Origin: Rhexocercosporidium sp. MPI-PUGE-AT-0058 | Taxonomy: Eukaryota > Ascomycota > Leotiomycetes > Helotiales | DNA: 64,000 nucleotides | NCBI GenBank assembly: GCA_020746875.1 | Contig: JAGTJL010000012.1 | Coordinates: 620,001-684,000, forward strand | Direction: 5' to 3' | Shown: positions 11,025 to 22,410 of the stretch, one piece after another | How positions within the stretch are numbered: the stretch's first letter is position 1 | How the letters are laid out: each line of letters opens with the position of its first letter | Translations under genes and position numbers: made by a program | Notes under the pieces: generated by a model | Told to the model about the DNA's origin: nothing | What the model saw: the letters and a program-made list of their open reading frames with translations, nothing else | Databases searched by the model: none

Positions 11025-12764
11025 TCAAGCAAACAGTGGAATGAATGGAACTCCACCAATAACCGCATCGAGGATTGTGAGATAATCGACTTGCTTCTCC
11101 ACATTCAGATCATGTTGATTCCACACAGCCTCTACCAAGTGCTGAGTAAAATGAACATGGCTTGATCTTCGTCTTCGATTTTGCCGACTTTGTTCAAAGA
11201 CCTCTAAGATAGCCAGTCGCTGAACATCGTCAACTGCTTCGCAGGCGATAACGAACAATGGCCACGCGTGCTGGCATGTCACCATCTTGGTTAACAGCAA
11301 TATCCCCTCTCGCACAAGTCTTCTATGATGGAATTCTGATCCCGAAACGCGGTGGATGGCCCGATTGGCGTATAGTAAGCACGCTAGCCGATGAAGATCT
11401 GAGACCATATCCTTCCGGTCTAACGATGTTGCAGATTGGACATGAATTGGGCCATAAGCTCCCACTGCTCTGGAGATCCTCTCTTCCAAGTCGCCCATAC
11501 TCTCTATTCCAGCATTCGGATAATTCACCTCAGGGTATATTGGGGCTATAGCTAGTCTGCATGCATGTACAAGGAGCTGGAGCACATCAATTGGACAGCC
11601 GATGTTATTCTCGACCTGCCACAGTGTCAGATGACACCAAAGAACTAGTACGGGCTGCCAATTAATACCTTCGAATCGCTCCCTTCTGTGGCTCTGCGTG
11701 ATCTTGCTATGGGGGAAAAGCCACAACCTTCATACGGTACCTTCCAATGTCTGACCGTAAACTCTGCGAGTGTCTCGTGATAATATATCCAATCAAGGAA
11801 GACCGAATATTCCTCTCGAGCGAGCTTCTGAACAGTTGGTGACGTATTGATAATCCTTTTCACTGTACACAGAAATACAACCCAGCTCCCCTTGGAATTT
11901 GACTCTAGTGAAAGCTGCGAACGTTAGCCAAATATAGCAAGCCTGTGAAGGCTGGTTCATAGTACCTCATGATGGTACAAAAGCATCATTGCTATCAAGT
12001 ACTGAAGAAGTGTCTTCTCGTCTATTCGATCGGTTGGCTCGCTAATTGACGTGACCACACGATGTTTATAGTGGAAGCTCTTCAAGCTACCGTGAAGCTG
12101 CAGTGATGCGAGAGCAAACACGCCTTGAAGAACCGGATTGGCCTCATCTGATGGATCTGAGAATGCGACTCTCAAAATAAATTGTGTCAAAACCTTCTCA
12201 TCGGTTGGTCCTAGTATCAGTGATCTTGATTCGTTGACTATCACGGGCCCTGTCAGTAGAATTTTCGAACCTGGAGAGTTTCCCTACATACAGAAACCCA
12301 GTAATTGAGATTGATCACTGTCGATAGAGGTGGGTGACAAATAAATTGGGCCAGGGACTTTCATAGTACGAAGAAAGCGAGCTATAGGTAAAACATACCA
12401 GTATTAATCAGCTTGTCGATGTGTCAATGATAGGTCTTACTAGAAATCCCTCTATCCTCAAGCTCCTCTGAGAGCGATACGTCCCAAGAAGATGAATTCA
12501 AGAACTCCTTGATATTCGATCGAACCGCACTTCCCGTATCTCGCGAAAGTATTGCCCTTTTTTTGTCTCCACCCCGAGGCCAGGAAAGTTGAATGCCATA
12601 GCCTTGACAGAAACGCCGCGCCTTCGTGCAATTGCCACATTTCGGCATCTGCGAATCACATCGTACTTTGCGCTCTAAGCAGATATCAGCACATCAAACC
12701 TCGTATAGCGGCTCATTCGTCCTATGTTCTTACTTCTGCAAGTCCAACATCCTTTTATTCCCAT
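11025..12764 (-). CDS. Zn2Cys6 (zinc cluster) transcription factor
   Basis: Fungal-specific regulator. The first exon (12734-12764, 31 nt) encodes MGIKGCWTCRK; after a 59-nt intron (12675-12733) the protein continues RKVRCDSQMPKCGNC and CTKARRFC, giving the six-cysteine pattern CxxCx6CDx6CxxCx6C of a binuclear zinc cluster that binds CGG-type sites. Further exons were joined by phase: introns near 12380-12440, 12260-12300, 11920-11965 and 11725-11790 are proposed. The C-terminal exon, ending at 11025, is a helix-rich region like the fungal C6-factor regulatory domain, without a clear named motif. It ends 77 bp from the stop of the convergent dehydrogenase gene; a regulatory link is possible but only inferred from position. 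The intron near 11725-11790 has a weak donor (GTTTAC) and is the least certain. Confidence 0.82.
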
Positions 12765-14598
12765 GTCGAGATCGTTCTTCCTCGTTCTCCAATCTTCGAA
12801 AATGTTGGCCCCTTATCACAATCGTAATTTAGACTCGGTACGGCTTAGCCTTCAAATAAAATACTAGGAGTATTTTCGTTGCAATTTCTCAGATCATGCC
12901 CGCTAAATAATACCTACATCCATGCAGTGCGATGGGAGGATTGGTCAGCCACCAAAACCAAGAGGCGCCACCATCTCGGATAAAGTTGCATTTGATGATT
13001 AAGCAGAAAAAGGAAGCGTGACAGTGGGTTTCAAGAGAGAAGACGAATAAAGCAGCATTTAAGGGACAAATTATGAGTCATGAACAAGACAACAAATCTC
13101 CGAAATAGGATTAAAGTAGGAGCAAGATGTGTACTGCTTGAAGAGAGGCAAAGATCCCAATAGAATGGATTCATGTCAGTATTGCATTCCGCTCTAAAAT
13201 TCTGGTGTAATATCTCCCCGCAATGTAGTATTGTTAAGGGAATATCTGGTGTATGGTCTTCTCCTCGATGGACGTTGTTTTGGGGCTTTATTAATCCGGG
13301 TGGGAAAAGGAGAGACGTCTTACGTATCCCCAGCGGTGTCTCTTGTCTACCAGACTTTAGCCTCTAGAAGATCTATGGGGAGAAATAGGCAAGTGGTTGA
13401 TTTATCACTTAATTCAAAGCAGCGAAAGAAATGGCCTAGCTTCAGCCTGCCTGATCCTCTTAATAGGCTAGGTAGAACTCTACATTCTTTAGACGAAGGT
13501 AGGCTAATTAAAATCGAAGGCGTATAAAGCTAAGCCAGGCTATGACTGCACCCTCTGGTGTACGACTTGGCGGAATAAGTGCGGCAATAGAAGACGTGAT
13601 TGTGACTTTCGTAATACTGGCAGCGTAGGAAAACGCCCAGCCTTAAACAGCTGGCCCCCTTAGAAGACGGAGGCGGAGTCAGGGGGGGACCGCTAGGCCG
13701 AGGCAGGCGAACCAAATTTTAAGCTCAATCAGGCTGAGGCAGGCTAATTGTAGTAAAAAAGTAAGCGGAGGCAGGCGTGCTAAAGCTGACAAAATCAGGG
13801 GGGCGGGGAGATTTATCTGAGTATAAAAAATATATAAAAGTATAATTTCTGATGATTCGAAATTACCTTAAAAATATTTAGCCCAGCCTTAGCCTGCTAT
13901 CCCTTTTGTTAAGGTAGGCGGAGCATTCTCTGTGAGCTAGGCGTAGGCAGGTTAAGATCAACATATTAAAGTTTAGGCGGAGGTAGGCAGAGGCAGGCTG
14001 CTGTAGGCTGAACTTGGGCTGGGCAAAGTCATACGCTGGATACTAGAGATTCTGGCAGCGTTTCTTAATATGCCCACGGTGTCTTAAAGTGCAGGAGGGA
14101 ATACTTCTTCTAAGTGGTTGACTGGGAGAGCCGAGAAACCATATGGAAAACATAAGCCACTCCCTCTGTTGGAGAAAGCACCCTCAGCACTTACGTCAGG
14201 GATGACGACGAAGTCCGCAAATCCGAGAAAACACCGGCTTAGAAAACTGGCGGAACTCAAACCGGTTAATGGAACACCTCTGGAAGCTTCCCTGATATTC
14301 TGTGTTCGTCGAACTGGATTACTTTACCATCTGGTCTTCTTGATTACGCTACATCAAACATAAAACATATTTGTAGACTGAAATAATGATACATCCGATT
14401 TTAGCTAATCTCGGTGTACGTATTGATATCTTCATTGAAGACCATTTCAGAACCAGAAGCTAAAGTTTCTTGTTGTCGAAGAGTGGACCGGGCACATGGT
14501 GCACATGATGACGCAGACGAGTTTTTATAGATGAAAATACCGGAATCACCCTCGAACAGAGCCATAAAAAACTCCATTCAATCTCGCCTATGGTCTAA
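12765..14598. other. Gene-poor region with GGCAGGC-rich repeats
   Basis: No gene is supported. From about 13430 to 14030 many imperfect copies of GGCAGGC / GCGGAGGCAGGC appear (for example around 13700-13790 and 13900-14025), and their reverse complement (CAGCCTGCCT) appears at the left edge near 13450. A short AT-rich patch lies at 13815-13880. Open frames at 13231-13527 and 14118-14363 have no recognisable domain. It may be a degenerate non-autonomous element; no terminal repeats or target duplication could be fixed. Confidence 0.45.
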
Positions 14599-14633
14599 TA
14601 CTATCCCCCCCCGGCTTGAATGTTAAATGTGAA
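14599..14633 (+). repeat. Left arm of a 35-39 bp inverted repeat
   Basis: This arm reads TACTATC, eight C, then GGCTTGAATG and TTAAATGTGAA. It is the reverse complement of 14842-14880, which has a run of twelve G instead. The arms are about 208 bp apart. The difference in run length points to homopolymer slippage after duplication. Confidence 0.85.
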
Positions 14634-14817
14634 ATTTTGTGGGCTACGGACCTAGTTCTTAAGTCCTGAATGGCCAGAGGCCCTAGATAAAGCCTGAAGC
14701 ACGAGCCAGAAATAGGTCTGATGTAAATGTAAGGGTGGCTTTAGAAGGTTCGAGAGACACCGGAGCCTTGCTCGAGGCTGAAAATCCACTGAATTATTGG
14801 ATAAACACCCCTAGCAG

Positions 14818-15117
14818 CTACCCACACGAGGTCCAGTTTTCTTCACATTTAACATTCAAGCCGGGGGGGGGGGGATAGTACACAAACGTGGATGCCAGTA
14901 GGGATATGGGCATATGGATGGAGGCTCGAGTGCCGTTTGGGGAGCTGGTGGGGTCAATAGTGCTGCAATATCCTGTTTGACCAATGATGTTTGCAGGAAT
15001 CTGCCCCGGAACAGCTGTATCCAAGAAGGGCAGAATCTCCAATATTCGATTCGATTCGTCCATGTAATACGCAACTAGCCTCTCAGAGTACACTGAGTAT
15101 TGCAACATAAGTGACAT
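14818..15117 (-). CDS. Possible small unknown protein or gene fragment
   Basis: A 99-codon open frame starting with ATG at 15117. I do not recognise it. The composition is protein-like (MSLMLQYSVYSERLVAYYMD at the start) with a proline run where the inverted repeat crosses it. There is no signal peptide, no membrane segment and no domain. It lies just downstream of the prolyl-tRNA synthetase stop on the same strand, with 72 bp between. It could equally be a fragment of a lost gene or chance. Confidence 0.25.
   Translation of the reverse strand: MSLMLQYSVYSERLVAYYMDESNRILEILPFLDTAVPGQIPANIIGQTGYCSTIDPTSSPNGTRASIHMPISLLASTFVYYPPPPGLNVKCEENWTSCG
14842..14880 (-). repeat. Right arm of the inverted repeat
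   Basis: Reverse complement of 14599-14633 apart from a 12-G run in place of 8 C. It falls inside a minus-strand open frame (14818-15117, 99 codons), where it encodes the segment YYPPPPGLNVKCE, so the left arm may be a small inverted copy of this segment. Confidence 0.85.
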
Positions 15118-15189
15118 CCCGTAGATCTATCATCTGTACCCTTACTACCGAACCAGATCAAACTCGTTGTATAGTACATACGTTACGGA

Positions 15190-17411
15190 TTACAATTGTG
15201 AGAGTAGGGAGCCAATGTGCACTGCAATCTCGCTAATGGGAACTTCCTGGCGCGATCTCAATCTCCTACACTGGACTTCGCATATTTGTTCGCTTTCCCA
15301 CCTTCTACCGACAACAACAATGACCGGATAGCCAACAAGGTCCGCATCGTGCATTTTCCACGAAAATGTTTGCGATCGATCATCGAGAACGAGATCAAGC
15401 GGAGAAAACTTAGTGCTGGATGAATCTTCATGAAGGATGTCGTATACTGCTATTGCAGCATCGTCGTTTCCCTTGCTTGGCACTACAAGAACCTCGAAAG
15501 GCGCCATAACTCGTGGCCAATTCAGGCCTTTATCGTCTGCCAAGGTGTCTGCAACAGCACCTATGATCCGAGACACGCCAATTCCATGGCATCCCATCTG
15601 CATTGGGATTTGTTCAGTGACACGTTGTAGGCCCGCTCTTGGATCAGCTTTCGTGCCCCGTGGCTCGCGACCGATGGGGGCCGCAACAGTTGCTGCCAAC
15701 GGTTCGCTGTACCGTGTACCAAGATGGAAAGTATGACCAAGTTCGATTGCTCTTTGAACCTGCAAGGAGCCATTCGGACAGCGGGGACAGTGATCACCGT
15801 CCCTGATTCGGAGAAGATTGAGAGGGTGCTGTGTTGATGGGTCCTTGTCGACGAATTCTATTTTAACACCCTGCAATAGTTCTCCCAGAGCATCTGGGAA
15901 AATGGGGAGAGGAGAACCTTGCGAACCAATGCTTTGCCGGACGTGTGAGGACAAACCCGAGTCCACCAGGTTTACAAGTCTCTGAGGTCTAGGGAGTGTC
16001 GGTACTTCTTGAGCAGTGACAGGTTGAAGAGACCTCACCCAAAGAGGCAACGGGTCATCGATGGAGGGATCGAAGTCTGGTAGTATCGCTTTGATCGCAT
16101 GCATATTGATTTCATGGCAATCGGACGAGGAGTCTGCTAGGGAACTTGATGATTTATACCATACGTTGATGAGAGACAGCCTGTCCCTAGATATACCTCG
16201 CCATACCATGACATCAGTTAGTGCTTGGCTTGGTTCATTATCAGTTACGTCGTCGTGGCGTTGGTCAACCGCGCTTTCCGCTAACTCCTCGTTGGCAACG
16301 TAGTCGCACGTACTACAACTGATAATGTGATCTTCACCTTTGGAAGTCGGAAAGTGGAACTCGTGGCTCAGATTCCCACCCATATCACCAGAATCTGCCT
16401 CCGCAACCAGATATGGCAGTTTGAGCTCATCAAAAATACGGGAATATACCTCTCGGACTTGGTGGTAGGTGATCAGAGCAAGGGAGGAGGTACAATCGAA
16501 GGTGTAAAGATCTTTCATGATGAATTCCCGAGAACGGAGAAGGCCATGCCTTGGTCTCAATTCGTCACGGTATTTTCGGGCTCCATTTAGTCAGACACAA
16601 GTACAGAACGTGGCTGGTGTTACTTACATATCTGGTATAGGCGGACTGGGAGCTCCTTGTATGATTTCACAGTACTCGAGACTAGAGTGGTGATCTCCTC
16701 CTCATGAGTTGGCGAGAGGAGATACTTTGCATCTTTCCTGTCTGAGAAGTGAAAGAGCTACACCTGTCAGGACAGAATCAGACGTGGCAGGGGGAAAAGT
16801 ACTTCGGAGCTGGCATTTGTTAAACGGCCACTTTTGGCCCACAGTTCCTCTGATGAAATTGACGACAAGGCAAGTTTCGATGCACCTAAGAATGTTAATG
16901 CAGCCCAGCCCAGCACGAACAGGCATATTACCCAGTTGAAACATATGTTTATCGATGAGAGCCTCCAGTTTATCTTGTACCCTTCGACCCAGAGGTAACA
17001 TGTGAAAAATCCCCGGATGTGCCTAATAAGTCAGCATTTGGTCCAACATTTATCTGAAGAAGGGATGAAGCCTAACCTGGCGCAAAAAACCTGCCCGAAT
17101 AAGCTTCGCATGCGAATCTAACGTCTGTCAAAAACGAGAGCGGGTGCGATGGAAAGTGGTACGCACCTCCAGTCGAAGACGCTGCAATCCCACCCGTTGG
17201 CACCCATAGCCTTGACAATCGTGCTCTACCGTCAAGCTGGCAGGCGGTTAGGATTATACATAAACACGTGACATGGAGAGAGACTGACAGAGGCTTCGTG
17301 TGCCGTGATGCTCGAATAGCGGCGATAAAGTGAGGCTGAGATCATTGCCGAATGGACTCCAGGATGTCGGCTACGCAGCCAGAGCTTCTGCGAAGACAAG
17401 ACAGATGCCAT
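15190..17411 (-). CDS. Mitochondrial prolyl-tRNA synthetase (bacterial-type, class II)
   Basis: Charges tRNA-Pro in mitochondria (yeast AIM10, human PARS2). The proposed start at 17411 gives a basic, serine-rich N-terminus ([15 protein letters not shown]...) typical of a matrix-targeting sequence. Short exons then yield [24 protein letters not shown] and [11 protein letters not shown] (motif 1 region), LLSPTHEEE, and motif 2, [19 protein letters not shown]. The long last exon (to 15190) carries [10 protein letters not shown], motif 3 ([11 protein letters not shown]) and a C-terminal anticodon-binding domain (FEVLVVP ... VDGR-like VVVGRR). Total length is about 640 residues, longer than bacterial enzymes lacking the presequence. 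Seven exons were joined by phase and homology; the first intron (GTCAGT donor, CTAAC branch) and the shift to GDSHAK are the least certain joins. It is transcribed divergently from MAK21. Confidence 0.9.
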
Positions 17412-18168
17412 CTCGGCTGGTAAACAGGAAAAGAAGCGAGAAGAGGAAGGACAATGGTAGATCTAGAGCGAGAAAAGGCTTGGTCTGATGTGGGTGGTGA
17501 GACGGCGACTTCGTGTTGAGAGCAGATCACACCGGGTAAATATCACGTACTGTGACTCCTGCGGGTCTACGCCCAGAAGGCCATATTAATCGCGGATTGT
17601 TGGCTCTGTTGGCTTGAGCTGGAGAGGAAACTCAAATCAAGTCAACAACTTCAAGTTCAGGAGAAGCCGAGCCGAGTCGAAGCTGTACTTACCTGGGGTA
17701 CGAAACCTCTGAAAGGAGGCGGGCGGGCCGGGCGGCCGCCTTTTACCAGCCTATCGGGTTGACTAGGAAGTGGCCGATTAAGGCACAAGCAGAATACCAA
17801 AGTCAGTACGCTCAGCACATTACGTCTCGATGCACAACTCTCTAAGAAAAGAATCGTTAGTGTAAATACTGTAAAGATTTAGCCAAGTTATATTTTCATA
17901 AGAAGATAATATAGTGTCTTCTTCAAAGTTGAAATAATAAATGCGCATTCGCTTCAATCGGCCACTTCCCACTCAACCCGATAGCCAGCAACTAGCGCCA
18001 TGCTTATCGCGGGCTCGCTTATGATAAGAAATTACGAGGTGAGGGAAAAAAAATCAGCTTCTCGGTCTGTCTGTCTTGTCCTGTTCTTCGCAGTCCTACC
18101 GAATCCAACCCAACCCAATCGAACCCAAAGCCTGTCTCAATTCTAATCCCCAAACCTTGACCCAAGGC
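17412..18168. promoter_or_regulatory. Divergent promoter region, ProRS / MAK21
   Basis: Shared 757-bp upstream region of two translation and ribosome-biogenesis genes transcribed away from each other. An AT-rich patch lies around 17850-17950. The stretch before the MAK21 start is rich in CCCAA repeats. No specific factor site could be assigned. Confidence 0.5.
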
Positions 18169-21100
18169 ATGGCCCGAAAGAACAAGAAGTTGGCCGGCGG
18201 AGTGGTGGATTTGCCCAATTCGAAGAGTGACACCTTTGCAACCTTTGATGAGCAAGCCTTATCTGCATTGACTGCGAAGATCGAGAAGGGATTTGGGAAA
18301 AGCAAGTCAAAATCCGAAGGGCAGGTAGAAGCCCGCGATAGCAGTCACAGCTACAAGCAAGAGAAAACGAGCGCAAAACCGAAAGATAAAGAGGGCAAAA
18401 GCAAGACCAAAGCCCCAGAGCTTGTTCGAGGGACGAAGAGGGACGCACACGGGAAAGCTAAAGTCGCAGGAAAGCCAACCCCGTTGGGCCAGACTGCGCC
18501 AACGAAGTCCCGGGGTGATAATGGCAAGGAAGACAGGGCAACGCTTCTCCAGGAAATTCTGGCACTGGGAGGTACCGAGGAAGATCTGGATTTGGTGGCT
18601 GACGCAGTGTCTGATGAGGACGGCGAAGGGTCAGGCACTACAGGTCTTCCCGACAAATCATTCCGGAAAGATCTTGCTAGCTTTATTGCTGGTCTAGGCA
18701 TTGAGGGCGGAGTACAAGCAGATGCCGACTATGCTGCTGAAGAGGAAGCCGAGGACGGTTGGGAAGAGGCCTCGGGCTCGGAGTCCTTTGGTGAGGCATC
18801 TGAAAGTGAAGACATTACCGGGCTGCCAGTGAAGAAGGCAAAACTGTCCTCCACGGAGACCCAACTGTCAAGTAATCCTAACCGCCTCGTTAGTATTGTT
18901 CCCACATGAAGAATTAGTCTGACCCTCAATAGATTTTTGAAGCACGACCTGACTGGCATGCCGCTCCACTACCTGTCCTCTCAAGCCCGGAGACATCGAA
19001 CCCCTCGCGTTACCAATATGCTATATCAAGTTTGAAAGATTACGCCAAAGACCTACTAGAAGCTGACAGTAAAATCTATGCTTCCAGGCATCTTTCTTCG
19101 TCTTCATCGCATCGATTTCTGTCAACAATCATGGCATCGGGCACACTGTCCGACAAAGTCTCGGCTTTAACTCTGGTTGTCCAGGAATCTCCTGTTCATA
19201 CTACAAAGTCTTTCGAGAGCCTTTTGACGCTAGCGAAGAAAAACAGCCGTGCTCAAGCAGTGACTGCACTGGGTGCCTTGAAAGATTTGCTTGCAATGGG
19301 TGTTGTTTTGCCGGCCGACAGGCGGTTACGACCTTTTGCTGGACAACCCAGTCTTATTGGTGCGCTACAGGAAGACTCAACGACAGCTTGGGCCATTGGG
19401 CAGCGGCTACCAGGAGATGTATCAAAAGCTCATCTAATCTCCTGGGCATACGAAGACTGGTTAAAGGAAATCTACTTTGACATGCTGAAGGTCCTGGAAG
19501 GATGGTGTAATGACGAGGTTGAGTTCGCACGGCTTCGAGCTGTAACATATGTCTACGAGCTTCTGAAGGAGAAACCTGAGCAGGAAGCAAATTTACTTCG
19601 GCTATTGGTCAACAAACTCGGAGATCCTGACAAGAAAATCGCATCTCGAACTTCATACCTGCTGCTCCAGCTGCAAACCTCCCACCCCTTGATGAAGCCA
19701 ATTATTGTTCGATCAATAGAGACCGAACTCCTTCTGCGTCCTGGACAAAGTTCGCATGCAAAATACTACGCAATCAACACACTGAATCAAACAATATTGA
19801 GTGGTAAAGAGGAGGAGGTTGCTAAAATGCTTCTTGGGATATACTTCGAATTGTTTGTATCTCTTCTAAAGAAGCCGGAGCCGAAAGTAGTTGTTGGACC
19901 CCAAATCAACAGAAAAGGCCAGGTCCAAGGTGGAGGTGCCCCTATGGGAAAGAAGGCAAAGGCGAAAGCCACGAAGGAGGAGGAAGCCAAACTGACAAGT
20001 GAGGAGACAACAGAGAAGATGATCTCGGCCGTTTTAACGGGCGTCAATCGTGCATTTCCCTTCTCGAAGTCGGATGATACCAGGCAAGTTTCTTCAAAGG
20101 TCTGGAGGTATATGAAGAATTCTACTAACGGTTGCTACCAGTCTCGAAAAGCATATGGATACTTTATTCAAGATCACACACTCCTCTAATTTCAACACAA
20201 GTGTTCAGGCATTGATGTTGATTGAGCAATTGGCGACATCAAAGCACCTGGCCGTGGACAGATTTTATCGTACACTGTACGAATCACTGCTTGACCCACG
20301 ACTGGTTGCCTCGTCGAAACACGCGCTGTACCTCAACCTGCTATTTAGGGCCTTGAGAGCCGATCTCAACATCAAGCGTGTCAAGGCATTTGTTAAGAGA
20401 ATGCTCCAGATCGTCACCCTTCACCAACCTCCATTCATCTGTGGTATTCTGTTCCTAATACGGGAGCTCGAGGCCACATTTCCTGGACTGAAATCCCTTC
20501 TTAGTGATCCAGAGGAAAGCGAGGAGGCGGACGAGGAAGTTTTTCTCGATGCCCCCGAGGATGGGGTTGAGCTAGAGCCCAAAGATCGCAATACTCAGTC
20601 TGAGCCCTCCATGCTCTATGATGGCCGAAAGCGAGACCCGGAGTATAGCAACGCGGACAAGAGTTGCTTATGGGAATTGGTAGGTGGGCACATTGATATG
20701 TCTCTTTTAAGACTAACCAGCGGCAGGTTCCATTTCTTGCGCATTTTCACCCTTCGGTTTCATTGTTCGCTTCCCGTCTTTCGAACGGCGAAACGATGCC
20801 ACCAAAACCCGATCTAGTATCTCACACTCTCACCAATTTCCTAGATCGTTTTGTCTACCGAAATGCCAAGGCATCCACTGGAGGTGCCAAAGGTGGCTCG
20901 ATCATGCAGCCTCTTTCTGGTGGCGATAGTAAAGGGATACTTCTTTCGTCTAAATCAGCAAACAAAATACAACAGCCGGTAAATACGGAGGCATTCTGGA
21001 GAAAGAAGGTGGAGGACGTTGCAGTTGACGAGGTTTTCTTTCACAAGTACTTCAGCCAGATTGGGAGGTCAAAGCAAGCTCCTGGGAAAGGGAAGTCACT

Positions 21101-21542
21101 TGCAAAGGCGACTAGGGATTCTGGTGACGAGGAAGACGAGCAAGAAGACGAAATATGGCAAGCTTTGGTCGAATCGAGACCCGAGGTGGAGGGTGACGAA
21201 GACTCCGATATGGACATGTTGGATCTTGATGACTCTGATGCTGGATCAGATGCGGATGATATGGGAGTGGACATGGAAAGCGAAGATGGTGAAGGTCTCG
21301 AGGCAGACTACACCGATTCGGAAGCATCTGGTAGTGAGGGCGATGAAGCAGATAATAGTGAAGCCGGATCTGATATCGACGAGCTCTTCGCGAAGGAGCT
21401 GCAAACCGATCAACCAAAGGATGCTGAGAAGGGCGGGGAGACCAGCAGGCAACGAAAGAAGAAGTTCAAGAGTCTTCCAACCTTCGCATCTGCTGAGGAC
21501 TACGCAGAGATGCTGGAAGATGACTTGGACGAGGATTTGTAA
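18169..21542 (+). CDS. MAK21: Ribosome biogenesis protein MAK21/NOC1 (CBF domain)
   Basis: Nucleolar factor that, with NOC2, escorts early 60S pre-ribosomes. Exons: 18169-18888, 18933-20083, 20142-20679 and 20727-21542, giving 1074 residues (yeast about 1025). The N-terminus (MARKNKKLAGG) is basic, then come lysine-rich and acidic stretches. The conserved part has HEAT-like helices (FEARPDWHAAPLP, LISWAYEDWLKEIYFDMLKV, AKYYAINTLNQTIL) and the CBF/Mak21 domain (LEKHMDTLF, SNFNTSVQALMLI, DRFYRTLYESLLDP, ALYLNLLFRAL). The C-terminus is a long Asp/Glu/Ser stretch, then RQRKKKFKSLPTFASAEDYAEM... near the end, a family hallmark. The second intron (20084-20141) is GC-AG with donor AG|GCAAGT and a CTAAC branch; only this splice restores LEKHMDTLF. 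It converges with the small unknown gene at 21725. Confidence 0.95.
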
Positions 21543-21724
21543 AAGTATAGTCACGCTGGCTTCTCCAGGCATGAAGTATCTGAACAATTTCAGCGTCAAT
21601 TTTTGATGACTAGCATTAAACAATAAACTCAAATCGCGGAGCAATCCGCCCTTCAAAAACAGAGCAATAAAGGTGCATCGGTTCTAGCAGACAACAGCCA
21701 TCGCATAACTACACTATGTCCGGC

Positions 21725-22410
21725 TCACGTATCAAACCACTCCAAAGGATCATCTTGAGAGTAGATGGCCCGGAAAACCTTATCTCCATCGGGCTTTTCT
21801 ACCTCCTCCATGTGAATGCAGTGGAGCTTTGCAGTCTCAGCTTCACCAGGGATGAATGCTCTAAACATGAAGTAGCACTGTGAAGCATCGCTATCTGGCA
21901 AGAGAACCTTTCCGAGGAGGCTGATCGAGGCTTTAGTACGTGGATTGTTTCAAAATTTTGGCATCAAGGATCGGGCGTTCGAGGGAAAGAAGAAACATAC
22001 TGTAACCCATAGGCTGATTGTGCAACCCGGACTTCTTTCAGGTCATCAGCTAACACAAGTGTCAGCAAGCTTCTACGACATGTAGACTACTGCCCATCTC
22101 TCGCAGCACATACAGGAGAAGTTTGTGAGTTGCTCGTTGGATAGATTCTTGACAGCAGCGAAATATTCGGTTTCGTGCTCTTGAAATAAGTCAGCTTGGG
22201 AAAGAACATTTACACGAGGGTGGGGAACTGACTGTCTGTCTCATGGCGAAGGTGTTGGATCATCTTCTTGAGGTCAATCTCAATCTCGTTAAACGCCTTG
22301 ATGGATTCTTCCCTGTACAGACGTCAGTAGTCATTCCGTGAAAGGCACTTCTCCAAATATTACTTGGGAGGATGGGCCAGACCCATGGTTACAGTCTCTG
22401 CAGTCGCCAT
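21725..22410 (-). CDS. Small conserved-looking unknown protein, five exons
   Basis: I do not recognise this protein. Start at 22410 (MATAETVTMGLAHPPK); proposed exons join in phase to about 145 residues and end QDDPLEWFDT at 21725. Features are an N-terminal helical part (KAFNEIEIDLKKMIQHLRHE), a middle part (DDLKEVRVAQSAYGLHLLGK), and a beta-rich C-terminal part (SQCYFMFRAFIPGEAETA, FRAIYSQDD). No signal peptide or membrane segment. The consistent phase at four introns, each with a CTRAY-like branch point, argues for a real gene. The last intron uses the acceptor GATCAG; the nearer TAAAG would bring a stop. It is probably cytosolic or nuclear; function unknown. Confidence 0.72.
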
